A DNA stretch of 64,000 nt from Candidatus Eisenbacteria bacterium (GTDB taxonomy: Bacteria; Eisenbacteria; RBG-16-71-46; JACRLI01), in the NCBI GenBank assembly GCA_016235265.1, contig JACRLI010000014.1, forward strand, positions 104,207-168,206. The letters are read 5' to 3'. Shown piece by piece: positions 18,246 through 26,702 of the stretch. The first letter of the stretch is position 1, and each line of letters starts with the position of its first letter. Below the pieces are notes generated by a model that saw only the letters and a list, made by a program, of their open reading frames with translations, had not been told where the DNA came from and searched no databases. The translations under genes and the position numbers were made by a program.

Positions 18246-18251
18246 AGTATA
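18246..18251 (-). promoter_or_regulatory. -10 box of the TPR/CHAT gene
   Basis: TATACT on the minus strand lies 7 bases before ATG 18238, which would put the first transcribed base at or next to the start codon. A weak -35 match (TGGCAA) lies 17 bases further upstream. Confidence 0.5.
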
Positions 18252-18345
18252 GAGGCCCCGCTCCCCGGTTGCCAGCATCGCCGGCTCCGTCCGCCGCATC
18301 CAAGAGAGTGCCGCATCGTCCGTCCTGGCCGCGAAGGGATCATGC

Positions 18346-18753
18346 ATGAAGAGCAGATTCGCCCTCGCGCCACCCCTGGTCCTGTTCGCCGTGGCCGGGC
18401 TGCTGACGTCCTGCTACGAAAGCAACGCCCCCGGCAACCCCAACCCCGGTACCGGCACGGAACTCTCCTCCCCGACGCTCAACGGTGGCGAGAGCTACCC
18501 CCACACTTTCAACACCACCGGCAACTTCCCGTACAAGTGCACCATCCACGGCACGTGCCAGGGGCTCTTCGGCACGGTGGTGGTGGTGCCGGCTTCCGCG
18601 GCCATCCAGGCGGCACACCACCACACGACTGTTACCCTGAGCAGCGGTGGCGGGTGTTACACGCTTTCGGCCAGCGAGGATTCGGTGCGGGTGGGTGAGA
18701 CCGTGACCTGGACCAACAACAGCGCGGCGCCGCACAACGTGATGAGCCGATAG
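18346..18753 (+). CDS. Cupredoxin-like lipoprotein with halves in swapped order
   Basis: The 135-residue protein has a signal peptide and lipobox (LLTSC, Cys23). It then shows the C-terminal half of a plastocyanin-type domain first: ELSSPTLNGGESYPHTF, then FPYKCTIHGTC (Cys65, His68) and a GTVVVV strand. After a linker with HHH (91-93) comes what is normally the N-terminal half: SVRVGETVTWTNNSAAPHNV, with the copper-type His130, and the chain stops at once. Joined tail to head, the two halves make one canonical domain. The axial Met position (Cys65+6) is Cys71. It is probably an electron carrier in the envelope. The same-direction genes that follow encode a metal regulator, a barrel protein and a cytochrome. 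Confidence 0.75.
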   Translation: MKSRFALAPPLVLFAVAGLLTSCYESNAPGNPNPGTGTELSSPTLNGGESYPHTFNTTGNFPYKCTIHGTCQGLFGTVVVVPASAAIQAAHHHTTVTLSSGGGCYTLSASEDSVRVGETVTWTNNSAAPHNVMSR

Positions 18754-18817
18754 CACCGTGAGCCGGTAGGTCCACCCCCTCCACCCCCCCCTCGAGACGG
18801 AGACCAGAAAGAAGGTG

Positions 18818-18861
18818 TTGACAGGGGTGTGTTTGTCGTCCTATAGTTTGTGTCAACAAAC
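18818..18861 (+). promoter_or_regulatory. Promoter with overlapping inverted repeat before the DtxR-type gene
   Basis: TTGACA (18818-18823) and TATAGT (18842-18847) are 18 bases apart, a near-consensus promoter. GTTTGT-GTCA-ACAAAC (18846-18861) overlaps the end of the -10 box and could be the operator of the regulator encoded downstream. Confidence 0.7.
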
Positions 18862-18892
18862 CGTGGTTGTCTATAAGCTACCGGAGGTCGCC

Positions 18893-19441
18893 ATGTCAAC
18901 ATCCCCACTTCGAAACCGCCACGGGCTGGCGGTGAGCACCGAGCACTATCTGCGGGCCATCCTCGAGCTCCGCGAGGAGCGCGGCTACGCGCGCGTGGTG
19001 GACATCGCGACGCGGCTGGGGATCACCAAGGGCTCGGTTTCCATCGCCCTGGGACACCTGGAGGAGCGCGGCCTGGTGCGCTTCGATGCCGCCCGCTTTC
19101 CGAAGCTCACGCCCCCCGGCCGGCGCGTGGCCATGGATGTCCGGGGCCGCTTCAAGATCGTCCTGACGTTTCTCACCGACGTCCTGGGCCTGCCGCCCGA
19201 CCGGGCCTCCGCCGAGGCGTGCCGCTGGGAGCACGTGATCAGCCACGACGCCGCCGACCGAATGCTGGACCTGCTGCGGTTTGCCTCGGAGGACGAGGAA
19301 CAGCGCCGGCTCCTGGACCGCTTCCAGGGGTTCCACCGCCAGTGCGGCACGGAGCTTCCCTGTTCCACATGCCGGGCCCACGGGCCCGTGGAGATCTTCT
19401 GCCTCGAACCGAAGGGAGAGCCGAATGAGAAGGATGCCTGA
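18893..19441 (+). CDS. DtxR/MntR-family metal-dependent regulator with Cys-rich tail
   Basis: ATG 18893 follows GGAGG by 6 bases; the protein has 182 residues. The N-terminal winged helix (YLRAILELREERG, VVDIATRLGITKGSVSIALGHLEERGLV) and the dimerisation part with the metal-ligand pattern EACRWEH (Cys110, Glu113, His114) and His118 identify the DtxR family. An unusual C-terminal extension carries C151, C157, C160 and C170 (CGTELPCSTC...FC), which could bind an extra metal or an Fe-S cluster. It overlaps the following gene by 17 bases. It probably represses this small redox/metal module in response to Fe or Mn; which metal is not visible. Confidence 0.85.
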   Translation: MSTSPLRNRHGLAVSTEHYLRAILELREERGYARVVDIATRLGITKGSVSIALGHLEERGLVRFDAARFPKLTPPGRRVAMDVRGRFKIVLTFLTDVLGLPPDRASAEACRWEHVISHDAADRMLDLLRFASEDEEQRRLLDRFQGFHRQCGTELPCSTCRAHGPVEIFCLEPKGEPNEKDA

Positions 19442-20273
19442 CCGCAGCGGCCGGCCCGCCATCGCGCGCGCCGGCCTGCGTACCCGCCTTTCCGTCTGCA
19501 TGCTCGCGGTCCTGCTGTTGCCGGCGCTTGCGGGCATCGCGCGCGCGGACCGACGCTATTTCCTCTACTCGTACACACCGTACCGCCCGCCGGCCGGCAC
19601 CCTGGAATTGGAGACGTGGCTCACGGCGAAGACCGGCAAGCAGGATTCCACGCAGCACACCCAGTGGGATCCACGCGTCGAATTCGAGTACGGGATCACG
19701 CACCGCCTGACCGCATCCGCCTACCTCAACTTCAGCCAGCCGCCGGGAGAGGCGCTGCGCTTCAAGGCCCCCTCCCTGGAGTTGATCTACTCGCTGGCCG
19801 AGCCCGGCCGGCTTCCCGGCGATCCCGCCGTGTACTTCGAAGTGACGGAGACCGGCGACGAGATCGAGCTGGAACCGAAGCTGCTCCTGGCGCACCGCGC
19901 GGGGCACATCCTGGCGGCCTTCAACGCGGCCGGGGAGTTCGAGTACCGACACGACGCGGAGGAGTTGCTGGAGAGCGGCGAGGTGTTGCGCAACGAGTTC
20001 AAGCTGAGCCTGTCCGGCGGAATCGCCTTCGACGTGAACTCGCACGTGGCCCTGGGCCTGGAGGCCCGCTACGTGGCGGAGTACCCGAACTTCGGGGCCA
20101 AGTCCGCGTCCATGTTCTCCGCCGGCCCGTGCCTCAATCTGCAGTCGGAGAAGGTGCAGCTCTCGCTGGCGGTGATGCCCCAGATCTCGGGCAGCCCCCG
20201 CTCCTCGGGACACCGGAACCTGGTGGACTTCGAGCGCACCCAGGTGCGCGCGATCCTGGGCGTCGACCTGTGA
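19425..20273 (+). CDS. Outer-membrane beta-barrel protein of unknown function
   Basis: ATG 19425 lies 7 bases after GGGAG and within the end of the regulator gene, so translation is coupled. The signal peptide (LSVCMLAVLLLPALAGIARA) leads into a strand-rich chain of 282 residues. It has repeated amphipathic strands (TLELETWLTA, VEFEYGITHRLTASAYLNF, IELEPKLLLAHRAG, FKLSLSGGIAF) and ends with AILGVDL. The look is that of transporter-like or porin-like barrels found beside metal and redox genes. The stop overlaps the next start (TGATG). No substrate can be read from the sequence. Confidence 0.7.
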   Translation: MRRMPDRSGRPAIARAGLRTRLSVCMLAVLLLPALAGIARADRRYFLYSYTPYRPPAGTLELETWLTAKTGKQDSTQHTQWDPRVEFEYGITHRLTASAYLNFSQPPGEALRFKAPSLELIYSLAEPGRLPGDPAVYFEVTETGDEIELEPKLLLAHRAGHILAAFNAAGEFEYRHDAEELLESGEVLRNEFKLSLSGGIAFDVNSHVALGLEARYVAEYPNFGAKSASMFSAGPCLNLQSEKVQLSLAVMPQISGSPRSSGHRNLVDFERTQVRAILGVDL

Positions 20274-20644
20274 TGGGCGGCGCGCCGCACGTCTCGCGTG
20301 GGACGCCGAACCCGTCCGCGCGCCTGGAGCGGCGCCCGGCGCCCGCCTCGCCCGTCCCGCGGGCTCGTCTCGTGCCGCCCGCGCTCCTGGGGCTCCTGGC
20401 ACTGCTCGTGGCCGCGGGTTGCGCGCCGGGGCCATCCCGTCGCGCGGCCCGCCCCGAGACCTACGGCTGGAAGTTGATGGAGCGGAGATGCCAGGGGTGT
20501 CACGATCTGCCCGATCCCGGTGACATGACGCGCGAGGATTGGATGAAGGGCCTGGACCGCATGAGGAAACGCTTCCGTCTCCAGCCGGCCGAGTGGGACA
20601 CGCTGGCGGCCCTCGCGGCGCCCGACACTTCGTCCACCCGCTGA
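20273..20644 (+). CDS. Mono-haem c-type cytochrome lipoprotein
   Basis: The start codon overlaps the previous stop (TGATG). The 123-residue protein has a long N-region, a hydrophobic stretch and a lipobox (LLVAAGC, Cys50), then the haem-binding CQGCH at 73-77 followed by DLPDPGDMTREDWMKGLDRMRKR. Met residues in that region are candidate axial ligands. It should be a small envelope electron carrier. It completes a four-gene set with the cupredoxin, the DtxR-type regulator and the barrel protein, suggesting linked electron and metal chemistry at the cell surface. Confidence 0.8.
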   Translation: MGGAPHVSRGTPNPSARLERRPAPASPVPRARLVPPALLGLLALLVAAGCAPGPSRRAARPETYGWKLMERRCQGCHDLPDPGDMTREDWMKGLDRMRKRFRLQPAEWDTLAALAAPDTSSTR

Positions 20645-20656
20645 CGGCGGGCCGGC

Positions 20657-22285
20657 TCAGAACTCCCTCAGCCGGTCCTGCGGCACGCCGAGGAAGCCCC
20701 GGCATTCGTAGAGGTAGAACCGCCGCCGCACCACCCCGGTCCACGGTTCCACGATCGGGACCTCGCGCGCGGCGCTCCAAACCCGGAACAGCCCGCGCAC
20801 CGGGTCGTCGCCCGCCAGCGGGGAGCGCGTCACCCACACCGCGCTGCCGCCGGGAGGCGGCGCGCCGGGGGCCCAGAAGTCGTACTGGTGATGCCGCCGC
20901 CCGATCGGCGGGCACCAGGTGGGAGCGTGGTCGGGCGCGTAGAAGGACAGCTCGGCGGGGATGGCGTAGTCATCCACCGTCGCCGCCACCGCCGGCGTCG
21001 GCCCCGCGAGCGCGCGCCGCGCGGCGTACACCTCTTCGCCCAGCCGCCGCCAGCCGTGCAGGCGGTGCAGCGGGTCCCGGTCCGGCCGCGAGGCGTCGCC
21101 TCCCAGGCTCCAGAAGAGCGGGGCGCCATGCGCGGCCAGCGTGAGCGCCAGCGCCGTGCCCAGCGCCGCGGGCACGACGAGCGGCATCCACCCCCGGCGC
21201 GCCCAGGCCGCGTCCACGCGCAGCGCCCATGCGGCGGCCAGCCCCAGCGTGGCGGCCGAGGTCCAGTTGGCTTCCGAGCGGCCCGCGAACGCCAGCGTGG
21301 CCACGTAGGCGAACAGCGGCCAGGTGCCCAGCGCGAGCAGCCGCGCGCCGTCGTCGCGCCGCGCGCGGGCTGCCGCCGACCCGATGGCCACCAGCGCGGA
21401 AGCGAAGTACACCGGCGTGAGCACCGCGAACTGCCCCTCGACGTAGTACGCCACGCCTCCCCAACGGATGCCCCGCCACGTCGGCGTCTCCACGCGCACC
21501 AGCCCCAGCGCGTGTCTCAGGCCCACCCAGTCGTGCTGCGCGTTCCACGCGAGGTAGGGCGAGACCACCGCCACCGCCACCAGCGCCGCCACGTACGGCC
21601 AGGGCCCGGTGAACGCCCGCCGCGTGGCGGGCGTGGCGATCAGCCACGCCGCGGCGACGAGACCCAGCCACAGGAACGTGTGATGCGTGAGCCCGCCGAG
21701 CCCCAGCCACAGGCCCAGGGCCAGCCACGCGCGCGGGGCGCCGGCCGGGCGGTCCGCACCGTGAGCCGGCGCCGTGGCGGCGCCACGTGCGGCCGTGTCG
21801 CCGGCCCCGCCGCGAAGCTCCCACAGCGTGTGCATCACCAGGGCCCACAGCACCAGCTGCGGCAGGTAGTAGGTCATGACGATCGCGTTGAGTTGCCCGA
21901 GCGGGGTGAGCGAGACTGCCAGCACCGCCAGGCACCCCGCGCGGCGTGAACCTCCCAGGCGGCGCACCAGCGAGGCGAGGAGCAGCAGCGTCGCCGAGCC
22001 CATCGCGAGCGCCCCGGCTCGAACGCCCGGTTCGGTGTCGCCCAGCAGCAGGGTGAACGCGCGGATGGCCCACGCGACCATCGGTCCCTGGTCGTAGTAG
22101 CCGAACGCGGGGTGGCGCGACCATTCCCAGAAGTAGGCTTCGTCGGGGGAGAGGTTGTAGGGGCCGAACAGGACGATGGCGAGGCGCACCGCGGCCAGCG
22201 CGGCGACGGTCCACCACGTGGCCGGGCCGAGGCCGGGCGGTTCGGCGGGTCGGTGGGGTGTGTTGATCTCGGCGCGCGGACCCAT
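20657..22285 (-). CDS. GT39/ArnT-like polyprenyl-sugar transferase
   Basis: The 542-residue membrane protein has around ten transmembrane segments. The first periplasmic loop has the acidic LSPDEAYFWEWSRH motif, followed by GYYDQGPMVAWAIRAFT and an RRLGGSRRAG loop, matching the PMT_2/ArnT type of GT-C transferases. These use undecaprenyl-phosphate sugars to modify lipid A or proteins. The C-terminal ~170 residues form a soluble domain ending in YLYECRGFLGVP. ATG 22285 is the first Met before the first helix. It is convergent with the cytochrome gene and lies just behind the dnaE2-like gene, possibly in the same transcript. Confidence 0.82.
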   Translation of the reverse strand: MGPRAEINTPHRPAEPPGLGPATWWTVAALAAVRLAIVLFGPYNLSPDEAYFWEWSRHPAFGYYDQGPMVAWAIRAFTLLLGDTEPGVRAGALAMGSATLLLLASLVRRLGGSRRAGCLAVLAVSLTPLGQLNAIVMTYYLPQLVLWALVMHTLWELRGGAGDTAARGAATAPAHGADRPAGAPRAWLALGLWLGLGGLTHHTFLWLGLVAAAWLIATPATRRAFTGPWPYVAALVAVAVVSPYLAWNAQHDWVGLRHALGLVRVETPTWRGIRWGGVAYYVEGQFAVLTPVYFASALVAIGSAAARARRDDGARLLALGTWPLFAYVATLAFAGRSEANWTSAATLGLAAAWALRVDAAWARRGWMPLVVPAALGTALALTLAAHGAPLFWSLGGDASRPDRDPLHRLHGWRRLGEEVYAARRALAGPTPAVAATVDDYAIPAELSFYAPDHAPTWCPPIGRRHHQYDFWAPGAPPPGGSAVWVTRSPLAGDDPVRGLFRVWSAAREVPIVEPWTGVVRRRFYLYECRGFLGVPQDRLREF

Positions 22286-22296
22286 GGCCCGCGACC

Positions 22297-25200
22297 TTAC
22301 CACGGAGTGGCGGGGCGCGCAGCGGCGCGGGGGAGCGGGAGACTGCCGGAGTCCGCGCGGGCATCCCGCGTGCGGGCGCTCACATCCGCCGCGCGTGGGC
22401 CCGCATCGCCCGGCCGGGGATCCGGCAGTCGCGACCACCGCCGGGCCGTGACGGTGACCGCGCCCATCTGCTCCTCCACGCGGCCTTCCACCAGCAGCGG
22501 GCCGCCCTCGACCGGCGGGGGAGCCAGCGCGTAGGCGTCGGGGAAGAAGGTGCACTCGACCAGGCCGGTGGCCGCGGCCAGCGTCAGGAAGAGCATGCGG
22601 CGCCCGTCGCGCGCGCGGACGCGCCGCGCGGCGCACGGCAGGCCCGCCACGCGGACCTCGCGGCCCACGCGTCGCTCCAGCGTGTCCGCGGGCGCGGGGC
22701 GGAGCTCCCCCAGCACGCCAGCCCACGGCAGGAGCGGCGGGCCGCTGACGGCGAAGCCCGCGGCCTTCATTTCGCGCGTCATCGACTCCAGCGGCTCGAA
22801 CTCCGGCAGGTCCGGCAGCGCGCACGGTGCGCGGTGGCCCGGGAACAGTCCGCCGGGCTGCGCGTCACGGTAGGCGTCGCGCGTGGCGGCGAGCTCGAAG
22901 AGCAGCGCGGCGCGGGTGCGGCCGGTGAAGTCGAACGCTCCCGCTTCGATGAGCGCGGCGCACTCCCGCTCCGGCAGACGCGCGCGCGCCAGGAAGTCGG
23001 GCAGCGAGGCAAACGGTCCGTCGGCGCGGCGCGCGGCGAGCAGGCGCGCGCGCGAGGCCGCGGAGAGCGCGGCCACGGTGGCCAGGCCGGCGCGGACTGC
23101 GCGATGGAGGCCTGCGTCCTCGAGCGTGAATTCCTCCTCGGACGCATTCACGGCCGGCCCGCGCACCTCCACGCCGACCCGCCGCGCCTCCTCCAGGTGC
23201 ACCCACAGCGGGTACATCCCCTGGTGGTGGTTGGCCACCGCACGATAGAACTCGACCGGGTGGTGCGCCTTGAGGTAGGCCGCGTGCCACGCCAGCGCCC
23301 CGTAGCCCGCGGCGTGCGCCTTGCAGAAAGAGTACGCCGCGAAGCGCGCCAGGGACGCCCACACCTCCCGCGCCACCGCCTCCTCCACCCCGCGCTGCAC
23401 GCACCGGGCGATGAAGGTGTGCCCCAGCGCGGCGCGCTCGGCGTCGGTGTGGGTCGCGGAGATGGCGCGCCGCACCAGGTCCCCGTCGGCCAGCGGCTGC
23501 CCCAGCATGGCCGCGGCCACCGTCATCACGTCCTCCTCGTAGAGCAGCAACCCCAGCGTGGGCTCCAGCGCCTCGCGCAGCCACGGGTGCGGCACGCTCA
23601 CCGGCTCCAGCCCGTGCAGCCGGCGGAGGTAGCGCTCCTTCATGCCCGAGTCCGACGGCCCCGGACGGATGAGCGCCACCGCCGCGACGGTGTCCGCGAG
23701 GCTCGCCGGGCGCATCTGTCGCAGCAGGTGACGCATGGCCGGAGACTCCAGCTGGAAGCAGGAAAGCGTGCGCCCGGTCTGCAGCAGCGCGACGGTGGCG
23801 GGGTCGCCGTCGGGGGCGCGGGCGGCTGACAGAACGGAACCGAGGCGCGACCCGTCTTCTCCCCGCCCGCCCAACGCCGACGCTCGCGCGGAACCACCGT
23901 CGCCCACCGCCGCCACCGTCTCCGCGATCTCCGAGAGCGCACGGTTTCCGAGCAGGTCCATCTTCACCAGCCCCAGCGCCTCCACCGCGCGCATTTCGCA
24001 CTGCGTGATGGTCACGCCGCGCGGCGAGCGGGCCAGCGCCGTGTAGTGCGTGAGCGGCCGGTCGGCGATCACCACCCCCCCGGGGTGCATCCCGAGGTGG
24101 TGCAGGCGGCCCTCCAGCGACGCGGCCAGGCGCAGCGCGGCGTCCAGCTCCGGCTCGCGCCAGTCCACGCGGCGCGCGGGCGGGTGCTCCGCGAGCGCGG
24201 CGTGCACCTCGCTGGCGGTCGTCTCCAGCGACCGCGGCAGTCGCGCCGCCAGCCGGTCGGTGTCCGCGGGGCCGACTCCCAGCGCCTTGGCGGTCTCCCG
24301 GAAGGCGGAGCGGAACCCGAACGTGGCGTGCGTGGCGATCATCGCGGTGAGCCCGCCGGGCCACGCGCGCTGCACGTGCGCGATCACCTCCTCGCGCCGC
24401 TTCCAGCACAGGTCGATGTCCAGGTCGGGGCAGTCCGGGCGTTCGGGGTGCAGGAAGCGCTCGAAGAACAGCCGGTGTTCCAGCGGGTCCACGTTGGTGA
24501 TGCCCAGCGCGTACGCGATCACGCTGCTGGCGCCCGAGCCGCGGCCCACGCTGGGGATGCCCGCGCCGCGGGCGAAATCCATGATGCGGGCCACCAGCAG
24601 GAAGTACGGCGTGAAGCCCATGCCGTGCGCCTGCGCCAGCTCGTGCCTCAGCCGCCGGCGCGCGGCGGGGAGCCGGCACGGGCCGTAGCGCGCGTGCAGG
24701 CCCTCCTCGCAGCGCGCCCGGAGGTGTTCCAGCGGATCTCCCGAGGGCACGTCCACCGCCGGGAAGATGGGCCGGCCGGGCAGGATGTCCACGCGGCACG
24801 CCTCCGCCAGCGCGGCGTTGCGGATGCGCGCGCCCGGGAACGCCTCGAACTCGCGCTCCGCCGCCTCCGGCCCCAGCAGCCGCGCGTGTGCGGGGGCGGC
24901 GGACTCCGGCGGCACGCGCGCCGCGAGCGTCTTCCTGCGCGCGGCCTCCAGCGCGCGCCGCAGTTCGCGCTGCGGCTCCTCCAGCCACAGCGTCTCCCCG
25001 GTGGCCACCAGCGGCCGGTGCGCCTCGTGCGCCAGCCGGGCGGCGCGCTGCGCCAGCGCGGGGGCGCCGCAACCGGCGCGCAGCCGCGTGAACGCCGTGC
25101 CTTCCGGCAGCGGGGCCAGCCGGCGCAGCGTGGCCGCGTGGTCGGAGAGCACGAACAGCCCGCGGGCGTCCCCGAGCAGCGCCGCCGCCGCGTCGAAACC

Positions 25201-25500
25201 GGGCTCCATGGCCGCGGCCGTGGCCAGCGCGCACAGCCGCGCGTAGCCCTCGCGGTCGCGCGCCAGCAGCAGCGCGGCGCACTCCGGGCGGCGCAGTTCC
25301 AGGCCCAGGATGGGCCGCACGCCCTCGGCCCGCGCCGCGCGGAAGAAGGTGACGGCGTGCGCGAGACTCTCCACGTCGGCCAGCGCCAGCGCCGCGTGGC
25401 CCGCGCGCGCGGCGGCACGCGCCAGCTCGCCCGGCGACGCGCACCCGCGCAGCCACGAGCCGTCACTTTGTGAGTGAAGGGGTACGAAGCACGAACCCAT
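22297..25500 (-). CDS. dnaE2: Error-prone DNA polymerase III alpha subunit
   Basis: The 1067-residue C-family polymerase has an N-terminal PHP domain (PLHSQSDGSWLRG, residues 7-19). The palm carries catalytic Asp361 and Asp363 in PDLDIDLCW and the third Asp515 in VKMDLLGNR. A helix-hairpin-helix follows, and there is a C-terminal OB fold (VAGLPCAARRVR...LVEGRVEEQMGAVTV). The short length, the lack of a C-terminal tau-binding extension and the position behind a Y-family polymerase mark it as DnaE2 rather than the replicative DnaE. DnaE2 extends past lesions in SOS mutagenesis. It overlaps the dinB-type gene by 38 bases and should be co-expressed from the promoter at 27026-27055. Confidence 0.92.
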   Translation of the reverse strand: MGSCFVPLHSQSDGSWLRGCASPGELARAAARAGHAALALADVESLAHAVTFFRAARAEGVRPILGLELRRPECAALLLARDREGYARLCALATAAAMEPGFDAAAALLGDARGLFVLSDHAATLRRLAPLPEGTAFTRLRAGCGAPALAQRAARLAHEAHRPLVATGETLWLEEPQRELRRALEAARRKTLAARVPPESAAPAHARLLGPEAAEREFEAFPGARIRNAALAEACRVDILPGRPIFPAVDVPSGDPLEHLRARCEEGLHARYGPCRLPAARRRLRHELAQAHGMGFTPYFLLVARIMDFARGAGIPSVGRGSGASSVIAYALGITNVDPLEHRLFFERFLHPERPDCPDLDIDLCWKRREEVIAHVQRAWPGGLTAMIATHATFGFRSAFRETAKALGVGPADTDRLAARLPRSLETTASEVHAALAEHPPARRVDWREPELDAALRLAASLEGRLHHLGMHPGGVVIADRPLTHYTALARSPRGVTITQCEMRAVEALGLVKMDLLGNRALSEIAETVAAVGDGGSARASALGGRGEDGSRLGSVLSAARAPDGDPATVALLQTGRTLSCFQLESPAMRHLLRQMRPASLADTVAAVALIRPGPSDSGMKERYLRRLHGLEPVSVPHPWLREALEPTLGLLLYEEDVMTVAAAMLGQPLADGDLVRRAISATHTDAERAALGHTFIARCVQRGVEEAVAREVWASLARFAAYSFCKAHAAGYGALAWHAAYLKAHHPVEFYRAVANHHQGMYPLWVHLEEARRVGVEVRGPAVNASEEEFTLEDAGLHRAVRAGLATVAALSAASRARLLAARRADGPFASLPDFLARARLPERECAALIEAGAFDFTGRTRAALLFELAATRDAYRDAQPGGLFPGHRAPCALPDLPEFEPLESMTREMKAAGFAVSGPPLLPWAGVLGELRPAPADTLERRVGREVRVAGLPCAARRVRARDGRRMLFLTLAAATGLVECTFFPDAYALAPPPVEGGPLLVEGRVEEQMGAVTVTARRWSRLPDPRPGDAGPRAADVSARTRDARADSGSLPLPRAAARPATPW

Positions 25501-26656
25501 GCTCGTTCTGCTCCAGCCTGCCCAGCAGGTGCAGCGCGCCGCCCGAGACCACCGCGCCGTGGCCGAAGCGCCCGCGCACCTCGTCCAGCGCGCCCAGCAG
25601 CGAGGCCTCGCGCGCGGGGTCGGCGTCGAAGAGGCGGCCCTGGCGCCCGCCCGCCGGGCCCAGGCCGGTGGCGCGCACCCCCACCAGGTGCAGCGCCACG
25701 CGGCGCGTGTGCATGCGGCGCAGCAGGTCGCGCGCCGTCTCGAACAGCAGCGAGTCGAGGTCGGTGGGTTCGGCCAGGGTGCGCGAGCGCGTGTCGCCCT
25801 GGCCGTCGGAGGTGCGCATCGAGCAGCCCACGGTGCGCGCCGCCAGCCCCAGCTCGCGCAGGGCGCGGCCCAGGCGGCCGGCCAGGTAGCCCAGCATGCC
25901 CTCGATCTCCCCGGTGTCGGTGGCGGGGGAGTGAAAGCTGGTTTCGCGGCTCACGCTCCCCGGGATCTCGCGCGGGCCCACGGCGCGCGTGTCGCGCCCG
26001 TGACTGCGCTCGTGGAGCGCCTCGCCGGCCGCACCCAGCAGCCGCGCCAGCGCCTCGCGCGGCACCGCGCGCAGCGCGGCGACGGTGGTGATGTTGAGCC
26101 CCCTGAGGCGCCTCGCGGTGCGCGGCCCCACGCCGGGCAGATCCTCCACGGGACGGCCCTCCAGGAACGCGGGGGCCTCCCCGGCGGTGATGTGGTTCAG
26201 CCCGTCGGGGCGGCGAATCTTGCACGCCAGCTTCGCCAGCATGCGGTTGGGGCCGATCCCCACGCTCACGGTCAGCCCCACCTCGCGACGGATGCGCTCC
26301 TTGAGCCGCGCGGCCGCCGCCACCGGGTCGCCGTGGTAGCGCTCGGTGCCCGCAAGGTCCAGGTAGGCCTCGTCCAGGTACGACTCCACCGCGCCGCTCA
26401 CGCCCCCGCACAGTTCGAAGATGGCCTCCGCGAAGCACCGGTAGGTCTGCGCCGAGCCCTCCAGGATCACCACGCCCGGGCAGCGCCGCCGCGCCTCGGA
26501 GAGCCGCATGCCCGCCCGCAGCCCGTGGCGGCGCGCCTCGTAGGAGCACGAGGCGATGACGCCCGCGCCCACGATCACCGGGCGACCGCGCAGCGGCGGG
26601 TAGCGCAGTTGCTCCACCTGCGCGAAGAAGGCGTCGATGTCCACATGGAGGATCAT
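25463..26656 (-). CDS. dinB: Y-family DNA polymerase (DinB-type) of a dnaE2 cassette
   Basis: The 397-residue protein keeps all catalytic carboxylates of an active translesion polymerase: Asp6 (HVDIDAFF), Asp95 and Glu96 (SYLDEAYLD). It also has the VSVGIGPNRMLAKLACKIRRPDG finger/palm segment and helix-hairpin-helix PGVGPRTARRL. A QGRLF sequence near residue 345 is a likely beta-clamp-binding motif. In the well-known imuA-imuB-dnaE2 cassette the Y-family member ImuB is catalytically dead; here it is intact, so it may insert bases itself. The partner genes are dnaE2 downstream and a small protein upstream. ATG 26656 directly precedes the first strand. Confidence 0.9.
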   Translation of the reverse strand: MILHVDIDAFFAQVEQLRYPPLRGRPVIVGAGVIASCSYEARRHGLRAGMRLSEARRRCPGVVILEGSAQTYRCFAEAIFELCGGVSGAVESYLDEAYLDLAGTERYHGDPVAAAARLKERIRREVGLTVSVGIGPNRMLAKLACKIRRPDGLNHITAGEAPAFLEGRPVEDLPGVGPRTARRLRGLNITTVAALRAVPREALARLLGAAGEALHERSHGRDTRAVGPREIPGSVSRETSFHSPATDTGEIEGMLGYLAGRLGRALRELGLAARTVGCSMRTSDGQGDTRSRTLAEPTDLDSLLFETARDLLRRMHTRRVALHLVGVRATGLGPAGGRQGRLFDADPAREASLLGALDEVRGRFGHGAVVSGGALHLLGRLEQNEHGFVLRTPSLTK

Positions 26657-26702
26657 GAGTCGCTCCCGCCCCGGCCCCGCGGGGAGGCGCCGCCCCCGCT
26701 CG

